From Bacteroidales bacterium (GTDB lineage Bacteria; Bacteroidota; Bacteroidia; Bacteroidales; Tenuifilaceae), in assembly GCA_008933525.1 (NCBI GenBank), contig WBUV01000197.1:1-6319 (forward strand): a stretch of 6,319 bases of DNA, written 5' to 3'. This document shows, piece after piece, positions 1 through 6,319 of this stretch. The position numbers and the translations under genes are program-made. Numbering within the stretch: the first letter of the stretch is position 1; each line of letters opens with the position of its first letter. Under the pieces are notes generated by a model. The model was not told the origin of the DNA. It did no database searches and saw only the letters and a list, made by a program, of their open reading frames with translations.

Positions 1-1005
1 GAACTGTACTTTATTTCCATTAATAATCATAGCAGTATCGGCAGGGCCATCGCAAGCGGTAAGCCCCCAAATAGAGTCGGAGTAAGCAACGAAATTTTGA
101 GGATTTTCGATGCAGTAATTTCTGTTTGCCAAGGTTGCTCTGCGGGAATTTTCGAAATAATCTATTCCCTTTTCTCTCACAAAATCATCCTGAATACCTC
201 TAAAATCGATATACATGTGTGAGTACTGATGTCCAAATAGCGGTTCAAAATTTATGTATTTATATCCGTAAAAATTTTTCCAGATATATGTGCTACACCA
301 TGCATCCCAAGTATTATCGGATATAGGATGTGTTGGTGAGGCTAATCCCAAAATATATAACATCATTGCCTCAGAATAACCATCATATTTTGCATTAATA
401 AAGCCACTTTCTGGATGCCATCCCATGGTCATAACCTCATGACCATTCATAGCCCAATCCCACTCAACTCTCCTGTACAAAAAATCGGCAATTTCTCTTA
501 TCTGATTCTCTTGTTCATTGTCTTTATCAAAAAAAGTCTGACATGAGAGTATTCCAGCAATTAGCCATGAGGTATCAATGGTTGATAATTCCACATTTTT
601 GTAACGAAAGCCTTGATCATATGTTAGAAAATGGTAGTAAAAACCCTTGTAGCCAGTTACGCCAGACTCCTCTGAACCTTGTTTGGAATTTTTTAGCCAT
701 GTTAATGTTTTAAGAACCCTTTCGGCTGCTTGCTCGCGAGTGATATAGTTATTATTCACACCAACTATATAGGTAGTAAGTCCAAAGCCTGTTGCTGCAA
801 CACTCGTAAAACTTTTAGTTGGGTATCTATCCGGAGTTTGCCATGTTAGAGTGTCGACAGTATCCCAAAAATATTTAAAAGTTCTATGCTTTAAGTCATT
901 CGTAAAAGCGTTATCAACATTGTTGACTTCACTTTTTGTCTTATTGCCATTGTTACAGCCTGTAACCAAAAGCATAGAGATTAATGTTACTGAAATTATC
1001 TTCAT
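1..1005 (-). CDS. GH144-like / glycoamylase-domain (PF10091) lipoprotein, 3' end cut by window edge
   Basis: The frame is open from an ATG at 1005 to the window edge, giving 335 residues without a stop; the C-terminus is missing. The start is supported by a lipoprotein signal peptide: MKIISVTLIS, a hydrophobic stretch, and lipobox VTGC with Cys17. The rest resembles the (alpha/alpha)6 glycoamylase family: RTFKYFWD (41-48), a GFGLTTY segment near 73, STIDTSWLIAGIL (141-153), DGYSEAM (208-214), NRNYCIENP (294-302) and WGLTACDG (313-320). These match, in the same order, TFKYFWD, VETSYMAAALL, GYNEAL, NRQYCINNP and WGLTASD in the protein encoded at 3276-4913, so the two are paralogues. This one has no N-terminal Ig-like domain. 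The start overlaps the GH3 stop codon (ATGA), so translation is probably coupled. Family assignment is firm. Specificity is not: it lacks the Asp of the GDLVET motif of its paralogue and has Asp144 where that protein has Glu254. It could be an exo- or oligosaccharide-acting beta-glucanase, or act on another glucan. Confidence 0.88.
   Translation of the reverse strand, partial: MKIISVTLISMLLVTGCNNGNKTKSEVNNVDNAFTNDLKHRTFKYFWDTVDTLTWQTPDRYPTKSFTSVAATGFGLTTYIVGVNNNYITREQAAERVLKTLTWLKNSKQGSEESGVTGYKGFYYHFLTYDQGFRYKNVELSTIDTSWLIAGILSCQTFFDKDNEQENQIREIADFLYRRVEWDWAMNGHEVMTMGWHPESGFINAKYDGYSEAMMLYILGLASPTHPISDNTWDAWCSTYIWKNFYGYKYINFEPLFGHQYSHMYIDFRGIQDDFVREKGIDYFENSRRATLANRNYCIENPQNFVAYSDSIWGLTACDGPADTAMIINGNKVQF
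1002..1005 (-). other. ATGA stop/start overlap between GH3 and downstream PF10091 gene
   Basis: Read on the minus strand, 1005-1002 is ATGA. The ATG opens the downstream lipoprotein and the TGA closes the GH3 gene in another frame. This layout is typical of translational coupling or re-initiation and ties the two enzymes to one mRNA. No clear Shine-Dalgarno sequence precedes the ATG; the upstream bases are A/T rich, as is usual in Bacteroidota. Confidence 0.85.
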
Positions 1006-3242
1006 AGCAGTTCAAATTTTTCTTCAATTAAATCGCGTGAATTTCCTCCAACGAAAACAGCAAATTCTCCTGGTTCGTACTGGTAAATCATATCTTCGTT
1101 GAAGAATTTTAAATCGTTGGCTGTTAATGTGAAGGAAATGATTACTTGTTCGCCCTTTTTTAGGTAAACCTTTTTAAAGGCCTTGAGTTCTTTCACTGGT
1201 CGTGTTACGCTTGCCACCATATCCCTGATATATAGTTGGCAGGTTTCCTCCCCATCGAAATTCCCTGTATTTTTTAGCGTGAAGGTTATCTTAAGTGTGT
1301 CGGTACTCGAAATTGTTTGTTTGTCGAGAACTAAATCAGAGTAATTGAACGTTGTGTAACTGAGTCCGTATCCAAAAGGGTAGAGAGGCTCGTTAGATAC
1401 ATCAATATATTTACTGGTGTAACGGTCTTTTGCATCAAAAGGTCTTCCTGTATTTTTATGGTTATAGAAAATAGGTACTTGCCCAACATTTCGAGGAAAA
1501 CTCATTGCCAATTTTCCCGATGGATTGTATTCACCGGTTAAAACCGCTGAGATAGCATCGCCGGATCTGGTGCCTAGTTGCCCTGTAAATATTATTGCCG
1601 GAAGATTCTCCTCAAGCCAATCTAGAATTAATGGACGCCCTGCCATAACAATGGTTACTATAGGTTTTCCGGTTTTGATGAGTTCTTTTAATAAATCGAG
1701 TTGAACTCCTGGTATATCAATGTTCGAACGGCTTGCAGCCTCTCCGCTAAGCGCATTATTTTCGCCAATAACGCATATTACGATTTCGGATTTTTGAACG
1801 GTTTGAATGGCTTTGTTAAAGCCACTCTTGTCGGTGCCAGTGAACGAGGCTCCTTGGGTATATTCAATTTTTGTATTGGGTAGTTTCTCTGATAAACTTT
1901 CGAGAATGGTTTTCACAATGGAGGTGTCAGCATGGCCATGCCACGAACCGAGCAAATTTATTCTATTACTGGCTAAAGGTCCGATAAGGGCAATTTTTCG
2001 CAGGTTTTTCTTTAAAGGAAGTAGTTTGCTATTACTATAGTTCTCGTTTTTTAGAAGTACTATGGACTTTTTTGCCTCTAATAGGGCTAAATCCATTATT
2101 TCTTGGGATGCTGTTATTTCCTCCTGTCTTTTTTTGTCGATATATAGATATGGGTTATCGAATAGCCCAAGCAGATATTTTACTCTTAAAATTCTTTTTA
2201 CAGCATTATCTATTTGTTGTTCATCAACCAGGTTGTTGGAAACTAATTTTTTTAGATTTTCCGAGAATATTCCACTTTGCATATCCATGTCGAGTCCTGC
2301 TTTTAGTGCAAGTTCTGCAGCGTGCGCCTCATCTTTTGCAATTCCGTGTGCGGTAAGTTCCTTAACGGATGTCCAGTCGGAGACCACAAAACCCTTAAAT
2401 CCCCATTCATCTTTGAGCAGTTGAGATAAAAGTTTTTTATTCGCGGTACAGGGCATTCCATCTAACTCATTGAATGAACTCATCACAGACAAAACACCTG
2501 CATCAACAGCAGCCTTGTAAGGAGGAAGATATACTTCGCTGAGGGTTCTCTCGGAAATATCAACGGTGTTGTAATCTCGTCCACCAATAGGTGCGCCATA
2601 CGCAGCAAAATGCTTTACACAGGCGGCCATTGTGTATGGGGCGCTTAAATCATCACCTTGATAGCCTTGAACTTTTGCTTTTGCAATTAACGAGGCTAGA
2701 AAGATGTCCTCGCCAGAACCTTCAGAAACTCTGCCCCAGCGGGGATCGCGAGCAATATCAACCATTGGGTTAAATGTCCAGTTCAAACCCCATGCAGTTG
2801 CTTCTTTTGCTGCAAGGGTTGCGCTTTTTTTTATTAATTCAGGATCCCATGTACAGGCCTCGGCAAAAGGAATAGGAAAGATTGTTCTGAAACCATGAAT
2901 TACATCGAAACCAAATAGCAAGGGAATGCGTAATCGTGTATTGGTTACAGCCTGTTTTTGTAATCTATAAACATTATCGGTTCCGAGAACATTAAAAACT
3001 CCACCAACACGGCCATTTGATATTTCATTCTCGCAGAAAGTAGTTTTTTGTGGTCCAGTGGGGTTAAGGTCGTTGGCGTACAAAGTAAGTTGGCCAATTT
3101 TTTCGTCCAAAGTCATTAGCGAAATAAGCGAATCAACTTTTCTATCAACTTCATCGTTAGATGCTCCATTTCCCGATGAGCATGTACATAGAGTGATTAT
3201 AGGAAAAACGAAAATTAATAGCGACCAACCAAGTTTTTTCAT
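1002..3242 (-). CDS. bglX: GH3 beta-glucosidase, BglX type
   Basis: A complete 746-residue family 3 glycoside hydrolase, close to the usual BglX length. It removes non-reducing-end glucose from beta-gluco-oligosaccharides with retention, in the periplasm or anchored to a membrane. The signal peptide ends near Cys19/Cys21 (ITLCTCSSG), so it is probably a lipoprotein with a weak lipobox. The N-terminal TIM barrel (about 35-360) shows MTLDEKIGQL (43-52), the ARDPRWGR motif (164-171), KHF (210-212) and VVSDW (286-290), with Asp289 as the expected nucleophile. The alpha/beta sandwich (about 390-600) includes SGEAASRS (499-506), where Glu501 fits the BglX-type acid/base. A fibronectin-III-like domain ends the protein (about 645-735), after the YPFGYGLSYT signature at 621-630. 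No key residue is missing. It lies 33 bp after the GH144-like gene and overlaps the next one. Next to GH144-like genes it plausibly trims sophoro-oligosaccharides, as reported for the GH3 enzyme BT_3567 of Bacteroides thetaiotaomicron; sequence alone does not prove linkage preference. Confidence 0.96.
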   Translation of the reverse strand: MKKLGWSLLIFVFPIITLCTCSSGNGASNDEVDRKVDSLISLMTLDEKIGQLTLYANDLNPTGPQKTTFCENEISNGRVGGVFNVLGTDNVYRLQKQAVTNTRLRIPLLFGFDVIHGFRTIFPIPFAEACTWDPELIKKSATLAAKEATAWGLNWTFNPMVDIARDPRWGRVSEGSGEDIFLASLIAKAKVQGYQGDDLSAPYTMAACVKHFAAYGAPIGGRDYNTVDISERTLSEVYLPPYKAAVDAGVLSVMSSFNELDGMPCTANKKLLSQLLKDEWGFKGFVVSDWTSVKELTAHGIAKDEAHAAELALKAGLDMDMQSGIFSENLKKLVSNNLVDEQQIDNAVKRILRVKYLLGLFDNPYLYIDKKRQEEITASQEIMDLALLEAKKSIVLLKNENYSNSKLLPLKKNLRKIALIGPLASNRINLLGSWHGHADTSIVKTILESLSEKLPNTKIEYTQGASFTGTDKSGFNKAIQTVQKSEIVICVIGENNALSGEAASRSNIDIPGVQLDLLKELIKTGKPIVTIVMAGRPLILDWLEENLPAIIFTGQLGTRSGDAISAVLTGEYNPSGKLAMSFPRNVGQVPIFYNHKNTGRPFDAKDRYTSKYIDVSNEPLYPFGYGLSYTTFNYSDLVLDKQTISSTDTLKITFTLKNTGNFDGEETCQLYIRDMVASVTRPVKELKAFKKVYLKKGEQVIISFTLTANDLKFFNEDMIYQYEPGEFAVFVGGNSRDLIEEKFELL

Positions 3243-3275
3243 TGGTGTTAGTTTTAATAGTTCGTTTCCAGTAAA

Positions 3276-4913
3276 TTAATTGTTGACGAAGTTTAATTTA
3301 GTCATAGCCTGCTGGACTTCAGGTGCCGACATAAATAGGTTCCAACACAAGCCAGTTCTATAATTCTCAATCATTATAATTATCGGGCCCTGATCTATTG
3401 CCAAGTATGAATTTCCCCACCATCCTGCCGATGCGTTAAAAGCATCGTAAAATCCATAATCGCCCCAAGTTTTATCGCCTAGTTTATAGTAAAGGAAACG
3501 TGCAACTTTCATCGATTCTTCGGGAGTATACGGTATAGATGAAAGTGCAGCGGTTGGTGATATTACACCTATATCGCGGGTTGGTTCATGAACGCCATAT
3601 CCTGTATTGTCGTCCGATGCGGTGAGCCCCCAGCAGTCTTCGCTATAAAGTGGATATTTTCTTGGATTATTTATGCAGTACTGTCGGTTTATAAGCGTGT
3701 GATTAACGTTTTGTTGCCAGTAGTTGGCGTAATTGTCGCTTAAATTTGTTGGGTTTAATCCAAGGAATGAATAGTGGGCAAAAAACAGTGGTCCTCCATA
3801 GTCGTACCCAACTGGTAAAGTAATTCCATAAAAAATTTTTCCGTTGATAATTCCACCATTCTTTGCCCATCCATTGTGATAAACAGTTGCGTTAATTGGA
3901 TAACTATAAGAAGTGGCAGCCATAAAATATGTAATTAAGGCTTCGTTGTAACCGCTTACTTGCATGTTCATTGCCCAATTGTAGTTTGGCGACCAGTGCC
4001 AGTAAAGGACATCATTTCCATCTTTAGTGTACCAAGTCCACTCTATCTCATTCAGTAAAGTGTTTATATCGTTAATTATTGCATTTTCTTCTGAACTTTG
4101 GGTGTTTAAGTATTGCCTAACACAAAGCAATGCTGCAGCCATGTACGATGTTTCCACCAAATCGCCACCATTGTCGTAAGTGCTAAATGGAACCACCTTG
4201 CCTGTTGCTCCATTGTGCCAATGCGCCCATGCTCCATGAAAGCGATCGGCGGTCTTTAAAAAGGTCACTATTTTTGAAATACGTTCAATCCCTTCGTTAC
4301 GGGTAATAAAACCACGTTCTACACCAATAGGTATTGTCATTAATCCGAAACCACTTCCGCCTATTGTAACAATATCGCCCGATGTATTTCTCTCGCGACT
4401 CATTCCACTTATAGGATGACCGAAATCCCAGAAATACTTGAAGGTTTGTTTTTGGATCAGGGTTAATAATTCATCGTCGGTAATACGAGGGTATTTATCT
4501 GTTGAGTCAAGTTTTGTTAAAAACTTAATTGAGTAGCTGTCAATTATTGTTCCGCCCATATTAGCTCCAACATCAATGTTAAATCTATAAAGAGCCAATG
4601 GGTTTAGTTTAACATTTGGGGTTATTGAAACTGATTTTGAATCTTGTGTGAATTTGTAAGAATAGTTGGTGTAAAGACTATTGGAGAAATAAAAAAAGGA
4701 TTTATCGAATCTAGTACTATCAATCTTTTTGTTGAAGAATAGTTTAATGGTTGTGTTATTGTAATCAATATCATAGGTAACGCTGCTAACAACCTTTGAG
4801 TTATTAATAAAAATTGAATCAAGTAGAATGTTGCCAACAATAATTTCGTTGGAGTTGTTTTTTGTACAACCTATAAATATGCAAAACACTAATATTAACG
4901 ATAAATACTTCAT
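3276..4913 (-). CDS. Ig-like domain plus GH144-like glycoamylase (PF10091) lipoprotein, probable endo-beta-1,2-glucanase
   Basis: A complete 545-residue protein. A short lipoprotein signal peptide ends at lipobox FIGC with Cys16, which supports the ATG at 4913. Residues about 25-135 look like a Big_5/SbsA-type Ig domain: a beta-rich stretch with LFFNKKIDSTRF near 58-69, SVSITPN (94-100), YRFNID (109-114) and a closing SYSIKFLTK. The catalytic part (about 145-540) is of the PF10091 type: TFKYFWDFG (157-165), GSGFGLMT (186-193), GGDLVETSYMAAALL (249-263), GYNEALITYF (321-330), NRQYCINNP (409-417), WGLTASDD (428-435) and GWWGNSYLAIDQGP (497-510). Asp251, Glu254 and Glu324 are the best candidates for active-site acids; their spacing fits my recollection of essential residues in the GH144 founder from Chitinophaga pinensis, an inverting endo-beta-1,2-glucanase. 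The automatic name 'glucoamylase' would mislead, since alpha-glucan activity is not implied. It lies after the hairpin at 4933-4958 and 33 bp before the GH3 gene. Confidence 0.93.
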   Translation of the reverse strand: MKYLSLILVFCIFIGCTKNNSNEIIVGNILLDSIFINNSKVVSSVTYDIDYNNTTIKLFFNKKIDSTRFDKSFFYFSNSLYTNYSYKFTQDSKSVSITPNVKLNPLALYRFNIDVGANMGGTIIDSYSIKFLTKLDSTDKYPRITDDELLTLIQKQTFKYFWDFGHPISGMSRERNTSGDIVTIGGSGFGLMTIPIGVERGFITRNEGIERISKIVTFLKTADRFHGAWAHWHNGATGKVVPFSTYDNGGDLVETSYMAAALLCVRQYLNTQSSEENAIINDINTLLNEIEWTWYTKDGNDVLYWHWSPNYNWAMNMQVSGYNEALITYFMAATSYSYPINATVYHNGWAKNGGIINGKIFYGITLPVGYDYGGPLFFAHYSFLGLNPTNLSDNYANYWQQNVNHTLINRQYCINNPRKYPLYSEDCWGLTASDDNTGYGVHEPTRDIGVISPTAALSSIPYTPEESMKVARFLYYKLGDKTWGDYGFYDAFNASAGWWGNSYLAIDQGPIIIMIENYRTGLCWNLFMSAPEVQQAMTKLNFVNN

Positions 4914-4932
4914 TATTTGTCTTTTTATAAAT

Positions 4933-4958
4933 AAGGAGCAGGAGAATTCCTGCTCCTT
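4933..4958 (-). terminator. Intergenic hairpin between LamG and GH144-like genes (attenuator or mRNA-stabilising stem-loop)
   Basis: A perfect 11-bp inverted repeat, AAGGAGCAGGA at 4933-4943 and its reverse complement at 4948-4958, surrounds a 4-nt loop. It sits 14 bases after the LamG stop codon and about 20 bases before the GH144-like start. On the transcribed (minus) strand it is followed by ATTTATAAAAAG, so there is only a short, broken U-tract and full termination is doubtful. The position fits a partial terminator or RNA-end stabiliser that lets the SusD/LamG part be expressed more strongly than the enzymes. The structure is certain; the role is inferred. Confidence 0.6.
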
Positions 4959-4971
4959 GTTTCAATTATGA

Positions 4972-5862
4972 TTATTCTACAATTTGAGTTACTTCTGCAT
5001 CGTAAAGAGCTTTTACCTCAGTTGCGGTTAAGGCTTTATCGTAAACACGGAGTTCATCAAGGTTTCCTTTGAACCAACCCATCCAAGCGTCTGTAGCGGT
5101 ACCTTCAGATTTTGGACGCCATGCACCAATGTTAATCTTATCAGCATTTGCAAAAGCTAATGCACCTAATTTTGGTCTTGGATTTACATCGTCGCCTGCA
5201 GCCCATCTGTCTTCAACACCTGTATTAGTTTCAATTTTAACGCCATCTTTATAGATCATGTATTTTGATGTGTTTTCGTCGTATTGAAGTACAATGTGCA
5301 TCCATCTGTTAATTTGAAATACATTGTCGGAATAACTAACATGTTGGCCAGACCAAACGGCACCGGTTTTTAAGAAAAAGGCTTTGAATTGAAGTGAATC
5401 TGCGTTCGCATTCAAACGATTTAGCGCAAATTTTAGATTGCCCCAGAATAAATCGTCGGATTTGCCAATTTCAAATACAGTTGGTTCTGGATCACCGGTT
5501 ACTAAAGGTGATTTAAACCACATTGCTAGTGTGAACGAAGTTAAACTTTTAAGTTTACTAGCAGTAGGTAGAGTATACAAAAGATGTGCACCTTCAGCAC
5601 CTTGGTATGCTTGACCTCTACGCCCAGCAACATAAGTTACATTTGGACTCAAGGTTGGTGTTAAAGCGGCTTTCATTTCTGTCGCATTTCCATCGAATGG
5701 GAAATATGCCACTAGGTTAGCTGTTGCAATTGTGCTAGGATCAACTTTGCCGTTGTCATCGTCGTCATCATCTTTACTACAAGAGGTAAACATTAAACCT
5801 CCAATTAACATTGCGCCAAAAAGTAATGCGCCAAAAGTTTGAAATTTGTTTTTCATAATCAT
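4972..5862 (-). CDS. LamG/concanavalin A-like domain surface lipoprotein, probable glycan-binding protein
   Basis: A complete 296-residue lipoprotein. ATG codons at 5862 and 5856 are both possible; the second gives MKNKF, a more typical signal-peptide beginning, so the true start may be 5856. The signal peptide ends at lipobox FTSC with Cys28, followed by SKDDDDDD. An acidic run there is known in Bacteroidota as a lipoprotein export signal to the cell surface. Residues about 48-290 form one Laminin_G_3/LamG-type jelly roll: LVAYFPFDGNATE (50-62), SFTLAMWFKS (109-118), RWMHIVLQYDE (186-196), YMIYKDGVKI (201-210) and GNLDELRVYDKALTATEVKALY (266-287). No glycosidase motif is evident. It lies 28 bp after the SusD-like gene, the place of SusE/F or surface glycan-binding proteins, so a glucan-binding role at the outer surface is the best inference. 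A catalytic ConA-like fold cannot be fully excluded. Confidence 0.92.
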   Translation of the reverse strand: MIMKNKFQTFGALLFGAMLIGGLMFTSCSKDDDDDDNGKVDPSTIATANLVAYFPFDGNATEMKAALTPTLSPNVTYVAGRRGQAYQGAEGAHLLYTLPTASKLKSLTSFTLAMWFKSPLVTGDPEPTVFEIGKSDDLFWGNLKFALNRLNANADSLQFKAFFLKTGAVWSGQHVSYSDNVFQINRWMHIVLQYDENTSKYMIYKDGVKIETNTGVEDRWAAGDDVNPRPKLGALAFANADKINIGAWRPKSEGTATDAWMGWFKGNLDELRVYDKALTATEVKALYDAEVTQIVE

Positions 5863-5867
5863 AGAAT

Positions 5868-5887
5868 TTAGTTTAACATTAGTTTAA
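5868..5887. repeat. 9-bp direct repeat in the SusD-LamG gap
   Basis: The string ttagtttaa occurs at 5868-5876 and again at 5879-5887, an 11-bp period, i.e. about one helical turn. It fills most of the 28-bp gap just before the LamG start. It could be a binding site or leader element, but it is short and A/T rich, so chance is a real possibility. Confidence 0.35.
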
Positions 5888-5890
5888 AGA

Positions 5891-6319
5891 TTAGTTGTAT
5901 CCATTATTTTGTGTTAAGTTTGGATTAAGTTGAATTTGTGCAGCGGGGATTGGATAGTGCTCGTGTTTCCCAACTGTAAAACCTTTGTCGGTTAATGCGG
6001 CAGCAGCTTGGTTCGTTCTAATTAAATCAAAAAACCTATCTTCCTCCATAGCTAGTTCTGCTCTGCGTTCATCCCAAATGTTTTGTTGTGTTGCACCTGT
6101 AATATTTCCTAACCCAGCACGATTTCTTACTTCGTTAAGGGCGTTGTCGGCGCTTAACCCACAAGTTATAGGAACCGATGCTCCATTTACCAAAGCTTCT
6201 GCGTACATAAGCAAAACATCTGAATATCTTAATATTCTTATGTTTTGATCGAACCCATAGCCATTGTAGTTCCACCCATTATTGTTCGAGGGTGTGTATA
6301 CTTTACCATTATATACAGG
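5891..6319 (-). CDS. SusD/RagB-family outer-membrane glycan-binding lipoprotein, C-terminal part
   Basis: The frame is open from the right edge to the TAA at 5893-5891, giving the last 142 residues. The N-terminus, with signal peptide and lipobox, lies outside the window, so no start is visible. SusD-family C-terminal hallmarks appear in order: IRILRYSDVLLMYAEALV (fragment residues 28-44), ALNEVRNRAGL (60-70), IWDERRAELAMEEDRFFDL (81-99) and HYPIPAAQIQLNPNLTQN (121-138). SusD proteins cap a SusC TonB-dependent transporter and help bring bound oligosaccharides across the outer membrane; the matching susC gene should lie further to the right. Ligand-binding residues are mostly in the missing part, so the ligand cannot be read here. 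The LamG gene follows after 28 bp, so the two are very likely co-transcribed. Confidence 0.96.
   Translation of the reverse strand, partial: PVYNGKVYTPSNNNGWNYNGYGFDQNIRILRYSDVLLMYAEALVNGASVPITCGLSADNALNEVRNRAGLGNITGATQQNIWDERRAELAMEEDRFFDLIRTNQAAAALTDKGFTVGKHEHYPIPAAQIQLNPNLTQNNGYN

Noticed and set aside
851..1102. Plus-strand frame of 83 codons spanning the GH3/PF10091 junction
   Set aside because: It is antisense to two real genes and the hydrophobic look comes from reading the signal-peptide region backwards; there is no supporting start context.
2062..2424. Open frame of 120 codons on the plus strand
   Set aside because: It lies wholly inside the well-supported GH3 gene on the other strand and its translation shows low-complexity Ser/Leu runs without any domain, so it is an antisense shadow.
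3243..3275. Separate promoter before the GH3 gene
   Set aside because: The 33-bp gap contains no TAnnTTTG-type -7 element or spaced TTTG on the minus strand, so read-through from upstream is simpler.
4622..4840. 72-codon minus-strand frame within the GH144-like gene
   Set aside because: It is an alternative frame inside the Ig-like coding region, whose own frame shows a coherent beta-rich domain.
3276..4913. Classical glucoamylase acting on starch
   Set aside because: The PF10091 name 'glycoamylase' is historical. Motifs match the GH144-related group, no GH15 signature is visible, and the neighbour is a beta-glucosidase instead of an alpha-glucosidase.
4914..4971. Promoter for the enzyme genes in the 58-bp gap
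   Set aside because: The minus strand has A/T-rich bases and the hairpin but no recognisable Bacteroidota -33/-7 pair.
5891..6214. A short independent 107-residue SusD-like gene starting at a TTG at 6214
   Set aside because: The same frame stays open to the window edge and the upstream residues (RILRYSDV) are part of the SusD family motif, so this is the 3' end of a longer gene, not a small gene.
5985..6248. 87-codon plus-strand frame opposite the SusD fragment
   Set aside because: The opposite strand carries unmistakable SusD C-terminal motifs; this frame has no recognisable features.

Overview
The window is part of a polysaccharide utilisation locus (PUL) from a low-GC member of the Bacteroidota. 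Evidence for this is the C-terminal part of a SusD/RagB-family protein, a chain of lipoproteins one of which carries an aspartate-rich run just after its lipidated cysteine, and A-rich start regions without clear Shine-Dalgarno sequences. Every supported gene lies on the minus strand, so transcription runs from right to left. The window is almost entirely coding; gaps are 28, 58 and 33 bp, and one gene pair overlaps by 4 bp.

In transcription order: (1) 6319-5891, the C-terminal 142 residues of a SusD-like outer-membrane glycan-binding lipoprotein, whose start and presumed SusC partner lie beyond the right edge. (2) 5862-4972, a 296-residue lipoprotein with one LamG/concanavalin-A-like domain, in the place usually held by SusE/F or another surface glycan-binding protein. 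(3) An intergenic hairpin at 4933-4958. (4) 4913-3276, a 545-residue lipoprotein with an N-terminal Ig-like (Big_5-like) domain and a C-terminal 'glycoamylase' (PF10091) domain resembling GH144 endo-beta-1,2-glucanases. (5) 3242-1002, a complete GH3 beta-glucosidase of the BglX type with nucleophile and acid/base in place. (6) 1005-1, a second PF10091 lipoprotein, cut by the left edge after 335 residues and coupled to the GH3 gene by an ATGA overlap.

Together these read as a cassette that binds a glucan (SusD, LamG), cuts it into short oligosaccharides (one or both PF10091 enzymes) and trims these to glucose (GH3). The best substrate guess is linear or cyclic beta-1,2-glucan, because characterised GH144 enzymes and a GH3 partner from gut Bacteroidota act on it. 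That is inference from family membership. The two PF10091 paralogues differ at acidic positions in the expected catalytic region, so they probably do different jobs, and the second may have a different specificity. No RNA genes, mobile elements or CRISPR arrays were seen.
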